This document shows positions 11,871 to 24,451 of a DNA stretch of 64,000 bases, in pieces. Source of the DNA: a bacterium (GTDB lineage Bacteria; Patescibacteria; JAEDAM01; Absconditabacterales; Absconditicoccaceae); contig JAFTEM010000031.1 of the NCBI GenBank assembly GCA_017453665.1, positions 1 to 64,000 on the forward strand, read 5' to 3'. The notes below the pieces were generated by a model. The model was not told the origin of the DNA. It searched no databases and was given only the letters and a program-made list of their open reading frames with translations. How positions within the stretch are numbered: the stretch's first letter is position 1; each line of letters opens with the position of its first letter. The translations under genes and the position numbers were made by a program.

Positions 11871-12937
11871 ATATATTCAATAAGAATCAATAATACTCAA
11901 GTAATAGCTAATATTCACTGAATCAACCATGCATGCATAACAATAGTTGTTTCTTTCATTCCCTTATACTCTAAGAGATGATGAAATGGTGCAACACTAA
12001 AAAGCTTTCTTTTAAACGTTTTTTTCCAGAATATCTGTAAAAAGCTTGAGAAAAATTCAACAATGAAGAATAAAAAGATAATAAGAAATGGAATAAGAAT
12101 TCAAAATCTCATATTCAGAAGATAAATCAACGAAGAGAGGATTCCTCCTAGCGCAAAAGCTCAAGAATCTCACATAAAAATTTTCGCCGGGTTGATATTA
12201 AAGAACAAGAAGGCAACAAGCGTAGCAACAAGGATTCAGACAATAGTTGTTGCAAGATAAGTTCCATTTAAGAATGTCATAACGGCAAAACAGGTAAGTA
12301 TCATTGTCATAAGTCCTCAAGCTAATCAATCCAATCAATCAGTAATATTGATTGCATTTACAACGGCAATAGTAGCAATGAAGGTGAGTATAGGAAATAG
12401 AATTCAAACATATACTTTCCCAGCAATTGGCCAAAAATTAATATAATCAATTCATAATTTAATATAAAACCAATAAGAAATCCATCAAGAAAATAAGAAC
12501 ATTCCTATGAGTTTTGCTTTAGCACTTAATCATTTTACTTTTCAGTAATCTCTGATATTTAAATAATCATCAACTAATCAAATAAATCACATTGAGAAAA
12601 ATCAGAAAAGAATGATATAAGTCTCTCTAGAATCCCAAAGAGAATTACTAATAAATCCAAAATGTTGTAATACAAACGCTCCTAAGATCATAACAAGCAT
12701 AACCACAAGAAATAATCATCATCACATCGTAGGCGTCCCTTGTTTATGAGCATGAAGTTTTGCAAATATTTCTGATTTTTCTCCAGTAACCGTATTTTCA
12801 CGGATTGTTTTTCCAGCCTTTAATTTGTGAAGAAGTTTGATATATATAGGGTAGAGGATGAGTGATACTCAAAAGCTGATTAATGAATAAAATAATATCT
12901 GACTTAATTTTCACAGTGCTCAAGTTGCTTCAATCAT
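11852..12937 (-). CDS. mraY: Phospho-N-acetylmuramoyl-pentapeptide-transferase
   Basis: 361 residues, ATG 12937 to TAG. MraY moves phospho-MurNAc-pentapeptide from UDP to undecaprenyl phosphate, making lipid I at the inner face of the membrane. About ten transmembrane helices are visible, with the diagnostic motifs HKQGTPTMGG (64-73), GLVDDYLN, NAINITDGLDGLAGG, FMGDSGAFALGG and APFHHLLE. Several of the conserved glycines, including both in GDSG, are TGA codons, which supports code 25. The length is normal for the family. It stands alone, with no mur or fts genes next to it, on the opposite strand inside the unknown-protein block. Confidence 0.95.
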
Positions 12938-13138
12938 ACGTTTTTAAAAAAGAATAAAAATAATCTTTTTCAACTAGCAAGAAGTGTAGTTTTATAATAT
13001 CAAAAAGCAAGGAGAATATTATCTAACAAAGGGTAAAAATGTCAAGTAAAATACTCTAAGAAGTAATTGATTCTTAAGTCTTTTATTCTTTTTTATTTAT
13101 ACTTAAAATAGACTAAATTTTATATCATTGAGATAGCT

Positions 13139-16100
13139 ATGCCAACACAAAAGATTGATGCACTAGAACAAAAAAAGGACGATATTCGTGCTTCTTTAGA
13201 TAGTTTAAAAAATAGTTCAGTACAGGCAGAAAAAGAACAATTACAAAAAAAAGCTGAACAGCAAATTAAAGAATTAAACGCAGAAATCGCGAATTATCAT
13301 ACAGATGACCAGGCAGAAAAAACAAAACTCGACGAACTAAAATCTGATGTTAATAACCTTGAAAAAGAACTTCAGGAGATAAAAAATGATCTATTAAGTT
13401 TGCAACAAACAGTATTGGATGCAAATAATAATCAAACACCTTCTCAAAGTCCTCAAGCAACTCCAACATCAACGCCAGAACAAACTACAGCGACAGAACA
13501 AGAAGAAAAAGGATTCTGGGGTAAAACAAAAGAGTATGTTTCAGAGAATTGGAGTTCTTTTACAAGTGGAGAAAAACGAAAAGAAGAACCAGGGAAAAAT
13601 CTTTTGCGTTGAGCAGCATTTTTAGGAACGGGTATCTTAGCATATAAAGGAGTTAAGAAACTTTGGAATTGGGCATTTTGAGATAAAGAAGAAAAGAAGT
13701 CTGATGATGAAGAATCAAGTGAAAAGAAAGAAAAGAAATCATTTTGGAAGACGTGATGGTGAAAATTCTTAAAATGGACCGGAATTGCAACAGCAACATG
13801 AGGATGAATATATCTTTTTGGTAAATGGTTACATCTACGATGAGATAAAGAAAACCCAACAGATACTGATAGTGATGCAGCAAAAGCCGAAGCATATGAT
13901 AAATTTGCAGAAAAGGCGGAAAATAGAGAAGCTGTAGAAAACTACGAAGCTTTTTGAGAAAATGTAGATACAATGTATGATGGTATCTACAAAAAAGAAT
14001 TAGCAGCATGATACCAAGATCAATTATCAATGGATAGAATCTCAAAAGAACAATTCTGAGGTTCAAAACGCTATTTATGAATAGTTCCTTTCTGTTTGGA
14101 TAATAAATTCTGAACAACGGAAGAAATAATGCAACAAAATACCTCAATGAAAAACGCTTTAGCATGAGGTATTAAAGAAATGACTGCTTATATTAAAGGA
14201 TTAGGTAACGAGTTCTTGAAAATGTTCGCAGATTCATATTTATCAAAGCTTCCATCATGGGCATGAGCTGTTTGAAGTTCATTAAGCGATAAAATTGATA
14301 ATTGGATTACATCAAATGAGCACGCAGAAGATGAATTACAATATTTCTTCAGACAAAGTATTAGAGTTCAAACCTATTTGTTTGAGAAAAAAGATCAATT
14401 AATTGATAAAATTGCGACAGAACAAGCAGCTAGGTTATGAATGACAAAAAAAGAGATACTCGAGGATGAAGAAAAATATGAACAATATATTCTAAAAGAT
14501 TGACAATATACAGCCTTTATGGGAACAAAAATCTCAAGTGCATGTAATGTATTAAAAAATAAAGGAATATTTGATGCAACAGTTTGAGCTGAGGTAACAA
14601 GTACAGTCGAGCAATTAGATAAAGAAAGAAAAGATGTTGTATGAGACGAGGTTTGATGAAAAGATATTTTACAAATCGTAAACGAAAAGTGAGGAAATAA
14701 TCTTGATGCTGATGAAAAACAAAAACTATCAAAATCTTGTGAAAATATAATAAAAGATGTAGATGATAGTATCAAGGATTCTGTAAAGGCAAGTGCTTGG
14801 AATAGTTATTGAGATTTATTTTCAAGCGATGATTCAGCGCTTCGTGAATATTGGGAGAAATCTTGATTAGATGAAGTATTCCAAAGATATAAGACAGAAA
14901 TTATGACAGCAAAAACACAACTTGATTCATGAACGCTCGATGCAGATAAAATAAAGGCATTAGCAGAATCTGTTAATAATATGCTTGCTCTCAAAAAAGA
15001 GGCAATTCTTTGAAGAAATTGTATTATAAGAGATAGAGATGAACATGGTAATTTCATATTAAGAATTCCATGATTTATGGCAGATTCTTTCAAAAACTTA
15101 TGAAAATCAATGAGTAAGTTTGCATCTTGAGAATTTATGGATGCACTTTCATATTTTACATCTTGATATTTAGGAGCAGGAGCTGCTATCTATGTTGGTG
15201 CAAGTGCATTAGCATGAAGTAGTAATCCAATCATTAAAATTGTTTGAAAATGAACAAAAGCAGCTGTTGCATTACCTGTAAAAGTTCCACGGTGGGTTAT
15301 AAAGAAATTTGCAAGGAGTACAAACATAGGGGTACGTATGAATAATTCGATAAAATATGGAACTTCATCATGGATAAATTATAGAAATCTCTTTAATGAA
15401 GCATCATGACCAGAAGATTTAATAAAAGTCCTTAAATCATGAGAAAGAAATCTATGACAAACAGCAAATATTCTAAGAGCTAAACTAAAAACAACAAGAT
15501 GAACAAAATTTAGAGAATGGAGCAATGCATTTTGATGAATAGAACTTGATGATATAAAAGACGAAAAGTTCTTAAAAGAAAAAGTTTTTGATAAATTATT
15601 AGCAGATAACTTCAGTAATGACGCTGTTTCATTAAGTAAAATAAAAAATGATAGGGCGCTTTATACAAAGCTTCTTGAGAATTATGATAGTTCTCCTGAA
15701 CTAAGAAGAGCTATAAAATCCGGAAAATTTGAAGATGTTAATAGAGTTGTTTCAAAACTATCAGAAGTGGTTGATCCAGCAACAGAAGTCGTTGATACAG
15801 CAGCAAGAAAAGCCTTTAATGAATGTCTCGATAAAGCTATTTGAAAATTTGATGAAATTCCACAAAGAGCAAGAAGAGCATATCAACCAACAATAGAAAA
15901 ACTTAAAGCTCTAAAAACTGATGCGGATTTGGCAGAGGATGAAATGAAAGCATTTACTAAATTTATTGATGAATGATTCCATCCTAAATTTATCCCTGAA
16001 ATGAAGAAATTATTTGAAATTGACCATCCAATCAGGTGAGGATCAGAAAAACTATGAGAAAGGCTTAAAAAATGTCTTTCTGAATGAAACTTCACAGAAT

Positions 16101-16288
16101 TTAAAGGAATTCTTAAAGATTCAAATCAATTTTGAGATGTATTTAGAAATGCATGACTGGATGACGCTGTAAGAAGAGGAATGGCAGATAATCTTGATAT
16201 AGTAATCCGTAAGTTCTGATCTCTAACAGCTCAAACAACAAAGAATGCTGTTAAAAATGTTATGAGGGTTCTCACTAAAGTATTATAA
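13139..16288 (+). CDS. Giant coiled-coil/membrane protein of unknown function (1049 aa)
   Basis: ATG 13139 to TAA 16286-16288. Residues 1-100 form a strong coiled coil (KIDALEQKKDDIRASLDSLK onward), followed by a Gln/Thr/Pro-rich linker (about 97-122) and short amphipathic or hydrophobic segments near 160-180 and 210-235. A long helical body follows. A hydrophobic Gly/Ala segment lies near 675-705 (SGYLGAGAAIYVGASALAGS), and the C-terminal half is basic and helical. No signal peptide. The layout matches the neighbouring giant proteins: a soluble helical body, a few weak membrane segments and a low-complexity linker. Unknown family; probably part of the same apparatus. Confidence 0.7.
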
Positions 16289-16309
16289 TTTAATTATTTA
16301 CATCGGCAA

Positions 16310-19300
16310 ATGGTATCTGCAGAACAGTGTAAAGAAGACATAGCAAAAAAATATTTAGATCAATTTAAATCTGAACTAAACTTTTTTGAAAAAGCTATGA
16401 TTTTGCCGATTTCAAATAAAATGAAAGAAATCTTAAAATCTGATAAAAAAATAGATGCTGAAAAGTTTTCTGATTTAGAAGATTTATGATTCCGAAGAAA
16501 AGTATTATGAGTGAAATTTTGAAATAAAGAACTCTTTGAAGGTTTAGTAAATAAAACATTTAAGTTTCTAAAGGAACAACAAGAAAAAATATTAGAGGCA
16601 CAAACGCAAGGAAAACTAGAAGACCTTTTAGCTTCAGTAATTAATTGAAAACTAGATGACTTAAATCAAAGTGTTTCCCAAAATTGAACACCACAAGCTA
16701 ATCAGTGAGATAATCAACAGGTTCAACCTCCAGTATGAGATAATCAATGATGAGCCTCAGAAAATCAATCCTCTTGATGAGATAATCCAGATCATCAAGA
16801 AACTTCTCACGAATGAGATTCAAATAATCATTCTATCGAGGCATGAGTTTGAGCAGCGGTAGTATGAGCATGATCATATAGAGCATGAGTAGCACAAATT
16901 GAATCAAGACTAGGTTTGGAACATGTTGATGTCCCAGAACATTTTGATAAAGACCGTACAAAGAAGATGCTTTCTGGTCTAGCTGATCAAATGGAAGATA
17001 GAATGAAATGATGACTAAAACTCAATAAGGTCCAAAAATATACCTACGAGAAGTCAATAAAAAACTTCAGAAAAGCAGCAGAATCTTTAGATAACCAAAC
17101 AGCAGAAGCTTTTAAAGTCTGGCAGAAAATTGGAGATAAATTACCACCTCAATATCTAGAACATTTAAATATCAATCATAATGTCTTATCGCTTATTGAT
17201 GCATTACCAGATGAAGAACTAGCAAAAATTATAGGTAAAGATGAGCAAGCAATCGTAAAATTTATGGAGAAAAAGGGAATAACGATATCTACAGATTTTG
17301 CAAAGAGTCTAAAATTAGCAAAAAATGTTCAAGAAATAAAACAGATAACAAATGTTGCAAGAAATGGTAGAAAATTAGCAAATTTTGTTAAAGGAGTAAA
17401 ATGAATGGGAATGATTACGTTCTTATTCATGGGATTTGATGTTTGGAATTATTTCGATGCAAGTAAAGAAGCAGAATTGGTAAAGAAATTAAACGAGGTG
17501 AGGTGAGAAGTTCTTCAAGATGAAGCAACAGCACAATTACTAATATGAGTTGGTTGAGTCCTAGCAGAAGCACTTGCTTTACGGTGAGTTTGTGCTGCTG
17601 GTTGAAGTGTTGCATGACCAATTTGAACAGCAGTAGGAATTATAGTAGGAGTTATTATATGAGCAGCCTCAATGTTAACGAGTTCCTACAATTCAAAGAA
17701 AGAATTCTATGCTCAAAATAGGCATGATTTTATTAATAAAAAAAGAGCAGAGGTTAAACAATCGGTAGTCCAACTTTTTGAATCTGATCGTTTATGAATG
17801 GACGAAGGTATGAAAGAATCTATAAAAGATGCAAGATGACCAAATTCAGAAGTTAATACCATGGAGGATGCATGGGAGGCCTTGATTTATCAAGAAGAAG
17901 TCTCAGAAGGATGATATAATTTCCTTTCATGGTATTATAGTTCATGAGATTCTGAAGAAGATTTCTTATCAAAACTTTCACAAGAAGATAAAGAAACATA
18001 TAACCAAGAAAAATCACAGATGGAAGAAATTATAAATATAAGGATGGAATACGTAAAAACCCATATTTCAACAGACCAATCCTCAGAAAGCTATAAAGCC
18101 CTAAAAAAAGCTATAGAAGATAAAAAATGACTAAAGTATGTTGAACAAATTTTAGCTGATTCAAAGCTTTATCAATATCTGAAATCAGAAGATGAAAATC
18201 CATATATTGAAAATTATAAACAGTTAGATATTGCATGATATAAGGAGGCATATAAAAATAAACTTTCAAGCGAATATCCTCAAGAATTTAAAATCTTTGA
18301 GCAGCTCAAAGAAGAAAATCCAATCTTACTTGATGAAATCTGTAGAGGAACTTTGGCATCAAAAAATACGATTTGATCGTATATCGAATCTTCAGAACAA
18401 AACTCTGAAGAACAAGAATCACAAGAACAACTATACACCCGATCAGAGATTGAAAGCCTAAAAAAGAATATCGCATTTGTAGAAAAATACGATAAGTATA
18501 GAAAACTATGAGCAACTCAAGAAGAGGATACTTCATTATCATTAACTAATTCTGCGATAGATTTTAATTATATCGAGCATGTACTCATAGATTTTAATAA
18601 TATTGCTATTAGGCCAAAGCGAGAACAAACTGAATCACTTCAATATCTCTCATCATCTGATTTTAATACAAGAATTGATGGGCGAGCTGGAGAAGTCTCA
18701 AAGAGTACTTTCCAAAATATTCTCTACCGTATAGCAAAAGAAATTCATTGATATACCTGATGAAATAATAAAGAAGATTTGGTAGCATTCTATGCTTTAA
18801 GTTGAGATGTAACTTGAATATATATGAACGGAAAATGGAAAGTAAATGAAGATTGGGAAGTAGATACTACTATAAACGATCCAGATAAAATAACAGAGGA
18901 AACTATGTTAAAAATTATCGTGTGAGAAGTAGAACTAGATTCTGATGTAGAAGTCGCTGATGAAAAATTAACAGAAGAATTTAGGGAGAGAATAAAAGAG
19001 ATAATTAAAGAAGAATTTAAATATAAGAAAGAAAAAGAAAAATATGAAAATAAAATTATTGAATATATAAAACAGCAATGAGCTACTTGATATGTAGAAT
19101 TACCAAATGATTTAGTCTTACAAGGGACAAAAGCTGGTATTTTAGAGGTATATAATTTCTTATTTACTTATGAAAATGGTGAAATAAAAGCACTTTGACG
19201 TTGAGATAATATAGAGAATGTGCTTAATTTTGATAAAACAAATACAAAAATTACTTATGAAATGGTTAATAAGCTTCGTGAGGAGTATACTCAAGAAGAA

Positions 19301-20623
19301 AAAGCACTATTACAAAAAGTTGATGAAATAGAAAATAAATTATTAAAAATTAGGGGAGTTGAAGGTGATTCCTTAGGATGAGGTACAAAAGAGGATGAAT
19401 TAGATATCCCAGTAGAATTAGAGAGAATGATGAGTAAAAAAAGTGCTGAATGGCATAAAGCAAAAGAATCACTACTTTATATGCAACCATACACCGCCCA
19501 AGGCTTCTTAGAAGAAAAGGCAAAAGAATATTATGAATATTTTGAAGGAATATATATGGGATTATTGAGCGAGATAACAAGAAAAAATAGTTTCTTAAAT
19601 TCAAATGACGTTGATGAAATAGATGAGTTCTTACAAGTATCATCTTTTGTTTGAGTAAATATTGTAAGCGTGGGAAAAGGAGAGCTAAAATTCGCAACAG
19701 CCGTTGATGAAGCTATAGCTGAATATTTATTAAAGCTTTTTGATTTATATAAAGATAACGCTACTTGAAAATCTATAAAAGAACTCTTACTTTCAGAAGA
19801 CCAAGAACAACAAAAAAAATGACAAGAATTCGCAAAACAACTTTATATTCTCTGCTTAGAAGAAACAGTTATTCAATATGATTGATCACAATCAATGGAG
19901 GATTTTACAACCTGAGACATGAATGATACAGATTTTGAAAGAGTAAAATCAAAAATGGATCAAGCATTAAGTTGAAAAGGATTTAATGAAATCTACAGAG
20001 AATATAAGGAATCCTCAGTTGCACAAGTATGAGCCTTAAGCTTAAGAAAAGTAGAAAAATGAGAATCTCAAGTGCATGAACAGGTAAATAAAATTACCGA
20101 TGAAATAATCCAGACCTTAAATGATATCGACTGGGCATGAAAAAGAAAAAATCCTAAATTTGAAGCAGCTACAGAACAACCGAATGAATGAGAAATAAAA
20201 TGAACCTTTAATAGCTGGTGATATAAAGAAGAAATTACCATATATACCAAGGACTGAAAATTAAGTTGAATGAAAATAGACGGTCTTGATCAAAGATATC
20301 CATATAAAGAGAATAACCTTTTAAATCAATCAAGAAACGAAAACGATATTAAGGAAAGTGTTAAAGAAGGTCTTCGTACAGCGAATCTTATAAACTTCAT
20401 TAAGAAAAATATCGAAGAAAATCCATATTGAGCAGGTGCCTCATGAAAACGATGAAACGCAAAATATTGAAAATATCATTGGAGCAACTGAGGTGATCTA
20501 GAAAGAGATATAACAAACAATTTCAATGATATCGATATTGTTGAATGTGAAACACTAGAAAAATATTACCCTATGATTCATAAAGATGAAGAATTCTTAG
20601 ACTATATTAATCATTTACTTTAA
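16310..20623 (+). CDS. Giant protein of unknown function with central membrane segments (1437 aa)
   Basis: ATG 16310 to TAA 20621-20623, starting 21 bases after the previous stop. Residues 1-115 are helical and may correspond to the N-terminal modules of the following murein enzymes. Residues about 117-175 are low-complexity Gly/Asn/Gln/Asp (for example QGDNQQVQPPVGDNQGG), then a Gly/Ala stretch. Hydrophobic segments lie near 364-385 and 411-457, the second very Gly/Val/Ile-rich. The remaining 950 residues are soluble, charged and mixed helix/strand. No recognised domain. It directly precedes the M15 peptidase gene (12-base gap), so the two are almost certainly co-transcribed. Confidence 0.7.
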
Positions 20624-20635
20624 ATCTCAAAGAAA

Positions 20636-21649
20636 ATGGCAGAGCTAGAAACACTATTATCAGATGCAGTAAGCACAGTATCAAAATTAAAAGAAACTAT
20701 TGGTAGTTCTGAAACCAATGAAGCTTTGGTAGAACTTAAAAAAGAAACTGCTTCTCATGTTATCGATAAATTAGCAGAGAAAAGAGCTGATATAAAAATA
20801 GAATGAGCCAAAAGCTTGGTTGTAGATTATCTTGTTACTGAATGATTCCTTGATTCTTTTTGAGATGAAATAATAAAAGCCTGACTTGATACCTTTATCT
20901 CTTCATCAAAAGAATTACAAAATCTAAAGGAGGTAATCGCTGAAAACAACACAGAAGAATGATTAAAAAACCTAGAATCTAGTATCCTATCACACTTAGA
21001 AAGTTGATGAGTATTCGATGATGCATGGAAAAATGGGATAACTCCATCACCTACTCCCCATTCAGATCAATCTCAAGATAATCAAGAAACTGCGACTCAA
21101 ACAGCCACAGAACAAGAAGAACAATCAGAACCATCTTCCTGAGAAGAGGGATTAGAAGGTTCTGCAGAAGAATGAGAAGCAAAAGAAGTAGAATTAAAAC
21201 AACGTATGCAACGACTTTTCCCTGAAGGAGTTCCTCAAACAGAAAAAGAGATGAAGAAATACTTGAGAAAAATCAAAGTCCCAATTCTAACAGAGGATGG
21301 AAAAACAAAAAAGATAACACTCTATGTACATAAGAAATTAGCGAAAGAATATAAAGCAATCTTTAAAGACATGAAAAAAGCCTGAATAAAAGTTAATCCT
21401 GAAACCACAGCATGCTTTAATCGAAGGAAAATGCGTAATTCCTCAAAAATGTCACACCATTCATATTGAACCGCAATTGATGTAAATCGGGATGTGAATG
21501 GAGGAGTATACGGAAAAACAGATAGAAATAGTCCATATTTTAATTCACAAGCATGTGTTGATATCTGGAAAAAACATGGGTTCTATCGATGATGAGACCG
21601 AAAACAATCAAGAAATGATCCAATGCACTTTACATACATGAATGCTTAA
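20636..21649 (+). CDS. M15-family (VanY/endolysin-like) peptidase with N-terminal helical domain
   Basis: 337 residues. The C-terminal domain carries the zinc-peptidase signature of family M15: S273-x-H275-xx-G278-x-A280-x-D282, then D328-P-M-H331-F, with H275, D282 and H331 as the expected zinc ligands. These enzymes cleave peptidoglycan stem peptides. Residues 1-130 form a helical domain (SLVVDYLVTEGFLDSFGDEI) also discernible in the next gene, joined by a Gln/Glu/Thr-rich linker (about 136-190). No signal peptide is present, so export must use another route or follow lysis. First of three consecutive murein enzymes, 12 bases after the 1437-aa gene. Confidence 0.85.
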
Positions 21650-21670
21650 TTTATATTATAATTAATTACA

Positions 21671-22690
21671 ATGGATTTCGTAGAATCAGCTGTAAATTAT
21701 TTAGAGCAGCAAACAGAAGAATGAGAGAAAATGCTCCAACTGAAAAAAGAGCTAGCAGCAGATATCGTAAAGAAATTAGGAGAAAAAACGAACGATCCTA
21801 TGCTAGAACTTTGGCAAGAATCAGTAACAAACTATTTGGTTTCTGAATGACTTGTCGATGATCTAGAGGATATATGAATTTGAATGGTTTTAAAAACTTG
21901 AATCAGTTCTCAAGGAGAAGCTCTGAAAGACTATAGAAAAAGAATTAATAATGCTGAAGTCATCAAAACAGAAAGCGATTTATTAGCATTAAAACAGTCC
22001 ATTATGAGTGAAATCGATGGAATACAATCAGCAGAAAAACCTCAAGAACAGCATCAAGAATCTTCTAAACCGCAAAGCTCACAAGAGAGACTATCAGCTT
22101 CAATCGATATATCTCAATGAGTAGAGGCTTTCTATAATCAGCTGGAGTGAAAAGAGAAACCTGATATGGTTCCATTTGCATGTGCAATGCAATGATACGA
22201 AAAAATGAAAAATCAGTTATGAAATCCGACCTATTTAACAGTTGTTGATTTCTCTAAATCAAACAAAACAAATAGAATGTTTGTTATTAATATGGCAACG
22301 AAAAAAGTAGAATATGCCGTTCCAGTATGACACTGAAAAAATTCATGATGAGAATATGCAACAACATTCTCAGATCAAGCATGAACCAATCAATCGAGCT
22401 TATGATTTTACAGAACACCTCAGGAAATAACAAAAGCGCATACAAAAAGCTGGAGTGGACTATGGATGAATGGAATTGAAGATTCAAATAATAACGCAAA
22501 AAATCGTTGAATTTATATGCATCCATGATCAGTTAATTGAAGTGCATGATGTTTTACACTTCCAAAGCATTCAAAAGAAATAATGAAAACCTTAAAATGA
22601 GATTCACTATTATTCGCATATTATCCACAAAAAAAATATTTTGCACAAACGACATTAATTGATAATAAACCAGATAGATTAGTAGCTTAG
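21671..22690 (+). CDS. L,D-transpeptidase-like murein enzyme (YkuD_2 family) with N-terminal helical domain
   Basis: 339 residues, ATG 21671 to TAG. From about residue 185 the sequence matches the YkuD_2 murein L,D-transpeptidase catalytic family: VVDFSKSNKTNRMFVINM, a VGHGKNSGG segment, SSLGFYRTPQE, GIYMHPGS, then H284 and the nucleophile C294 in SAGCFTLP. The N-terminal 120 residues are helical (YLVSEGLVDDLEDIG) and resemble the start of the M15 protein. A Gln/Ser-rich linker joins the halves. No signal peptide. The family normally remodels cross-links at diaminopimelate; here a role on self or target wall is inferred from the neighbours. Confidence 0.85.
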
Positions 22691-22714
22691 TTTTTATATA
22701 TTAATTTTGTAAAG

Positions 22715-23794
22715 ATGCCAGAAGAATACATAGGGGTAGAAAGACCTGAAACACTAGACTTCAAAAAAGATATGCTCGTTCATTTAGAGAATGCAGCATA
22801 TGAGAAAAATCTAACAAAAATAATTGATGACTCTTTTGAGATGTACGCAACTCCCTTAGATTGGAGATTAAAAGGTAAAATGGTTAAATACATCATTGAT
22901 TGAAAATTAAAATCATGAGAAAACCAAGAAATAGAAAGCTATATAAGAGCAAGAATGGAACACCCAAGTGGATGGAAATTAAAGTATCTTTATGATAATA
23001 CCTGAAAACCGTTATCAGAAGTACTTTTGGCTATCTATAAAAAAGAATGAAAAAAAGATACACCAACGCCTCCAACTGCCGTAGCTAGCGTACCTCAAAC
23101 ACCTAAAGTAGAACAACCTAAACCAACAGTTCAAACCCCTAAAGTTAAGCCAGTAGAAATTACTACATCACAGGTATCAAAACTAGAATCTTGATTAAAT
23201 GAAGTCTCAAATGTGACCAATAGAATAATTTCAAAAGCAAAAGATGCATTCTGATGAATTACATCTAAGGTTTCTGAAATAGCTAATACAGTTTACGATG
23301 CATTATCAGACCGGGTAGTAACAACTTTTGCTAACTCTAAAGATGTTCCAAGCGAACTTATTCCAACGCTATGAAAAATGTTTAAAGAAGCAGAGAATTG
23401 GATGAATACAATATATAGATATTGATGAACAACAAAAAAATGAATCGATTGTTCTGCATTTGTATCTAGACTTTTATCAATAGGCTTTGGTAACGAATAT
23501 GTACGTTATACAACAACGACCTTAAAAACTAAATGCGAAAGAATCCCATCAGCAAAAGCAAGAGCTTGAGATTTACAATTCTCAAATAAAGGAGGTCATG
23601 TAGAAATGATTGTAAGTAGACCATGGAAAGAATGAGGAAAGTGGTTTGTAAATACTTTATGATCAGCAAACTCAAGGCCATATGATCAAAACGGTAATCG
23701 TATCGCCCATTCTTGACCTTGATATAGAAAAAGAGCATTAACAAGTAGCGTATATAGACCTAATGCATATAAAACAATAATTCAAAACGCTTAG
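22715..23794 (+). CDS. NlpC/P60-family cell-wall endopeptidase with N-terminal helical and Pro-rich regions
   Basis: 359 residues, ATG 22715 to TAG 23792-23794. The C-terminal domain has the NlpC/P60 signature: YRYGGTTKKGIDCSAFVSRL with catalytic C246, then GDLQFSNKGGHVEMIV with H295. These cysteine peptidases cut murein stem peptides. Residues 1-105 are helical, followed by a Pro/Thr/Lys-rich linker (about 110-145) and a helical region before the catalytic domain. No signal peptide. Third of three adjacent murein enzymes, each with a different catalytic fold but the same plan: N-terminal helical part, linker, C-terminal enzyme. Confidence 0.85.
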
Positions 23795-23896
23795 GAAGTT
23801 CATTATTTTTAACAAGCTGCTACTTGATTTTATTTAAAATTTACATAGGATAACAAAGTTAAGTTTGCCTTAATTTTAGTTAATACATTTAAAGAT

Positions 23897-24361
23897 ATGA
23901 AACATAATTGATTTGAAATCAAAGTATCTGATATCCTAAATTCAAAAGTAACTGATACCATAGATTTTGAAAATAAACAAATCCAAGATTTAAAAACACT
24001 TTCAGAAGACTGAGTCTCATGAACGATAACACTTCAATCACTCGATCATGAATCACTTTTAGCAACCATAGACCTTGAATGTATACTCCATGAAGTTTGT
24101 GACCGCTGCTGAGAGGATTATGATCGTAAAATACAAATAGAAGGTTATACTGCTAAATATGTAACAGAACAAGATCCTACAATAAAGGATGATGAAGACG
24201 AAATCCTTTTTATTGATACAAAAAACGGAGTTATTGATGTAGAGGAGCTTATCTATCATGCTGTTCAGCTCCAAGAACCTTTCGTTAAATATTGTGAAAA
24301 ATGTGCAGCTGAACCAATCCCAGAAGCTGATGATTATGATGACTACGAACAATATTCTTAA
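23897..24361 (+). CDS. YceD/DUF177 family protein
   Basis: 154 residues. YceD proteins are linked to 23S rRNA accumulation and usually precede rpmF. The diagnostic features are present: an N-terminal beta region, CDRC (68-71) after a LECILHEV strand, the IDVEELIYHAVQLQEPFVKYC segment and the second pair CEKC (133-136), which together look like a zinc site. No L32 gene follows; the next gene is a membrane protein with its own promoter. Family assignment is good; the exact role here is inferred. Confidence 0.8.
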
Positions 24362-24394
24362 CCTTCATAATCCTTTAATTCCATACCGGAGTTT

Positions 24395-24422
24395 TTGATT
24401 AAAATCGATTTTTTAGTATAAT
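24395..24422 (+). promoter_or_regulatory. Putative sigma70-type promoter
   Basis: TTGATT, a 16-base spacer and TATAAT lie 30 bases upstream of the ATG at 24452. Confidence 0.55.
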
Positions 24423-24451
24423 TATGAAAATAATTTATCTAAGAATATCTT

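Noticed and set aside
13653..14165. Minus-strand open frame of 170 codons
   Set aside because: Antisense to the 1049-aa gene, Leu/Phe-rich and without family features; the + frame continues unbroken with TGA=Gly.
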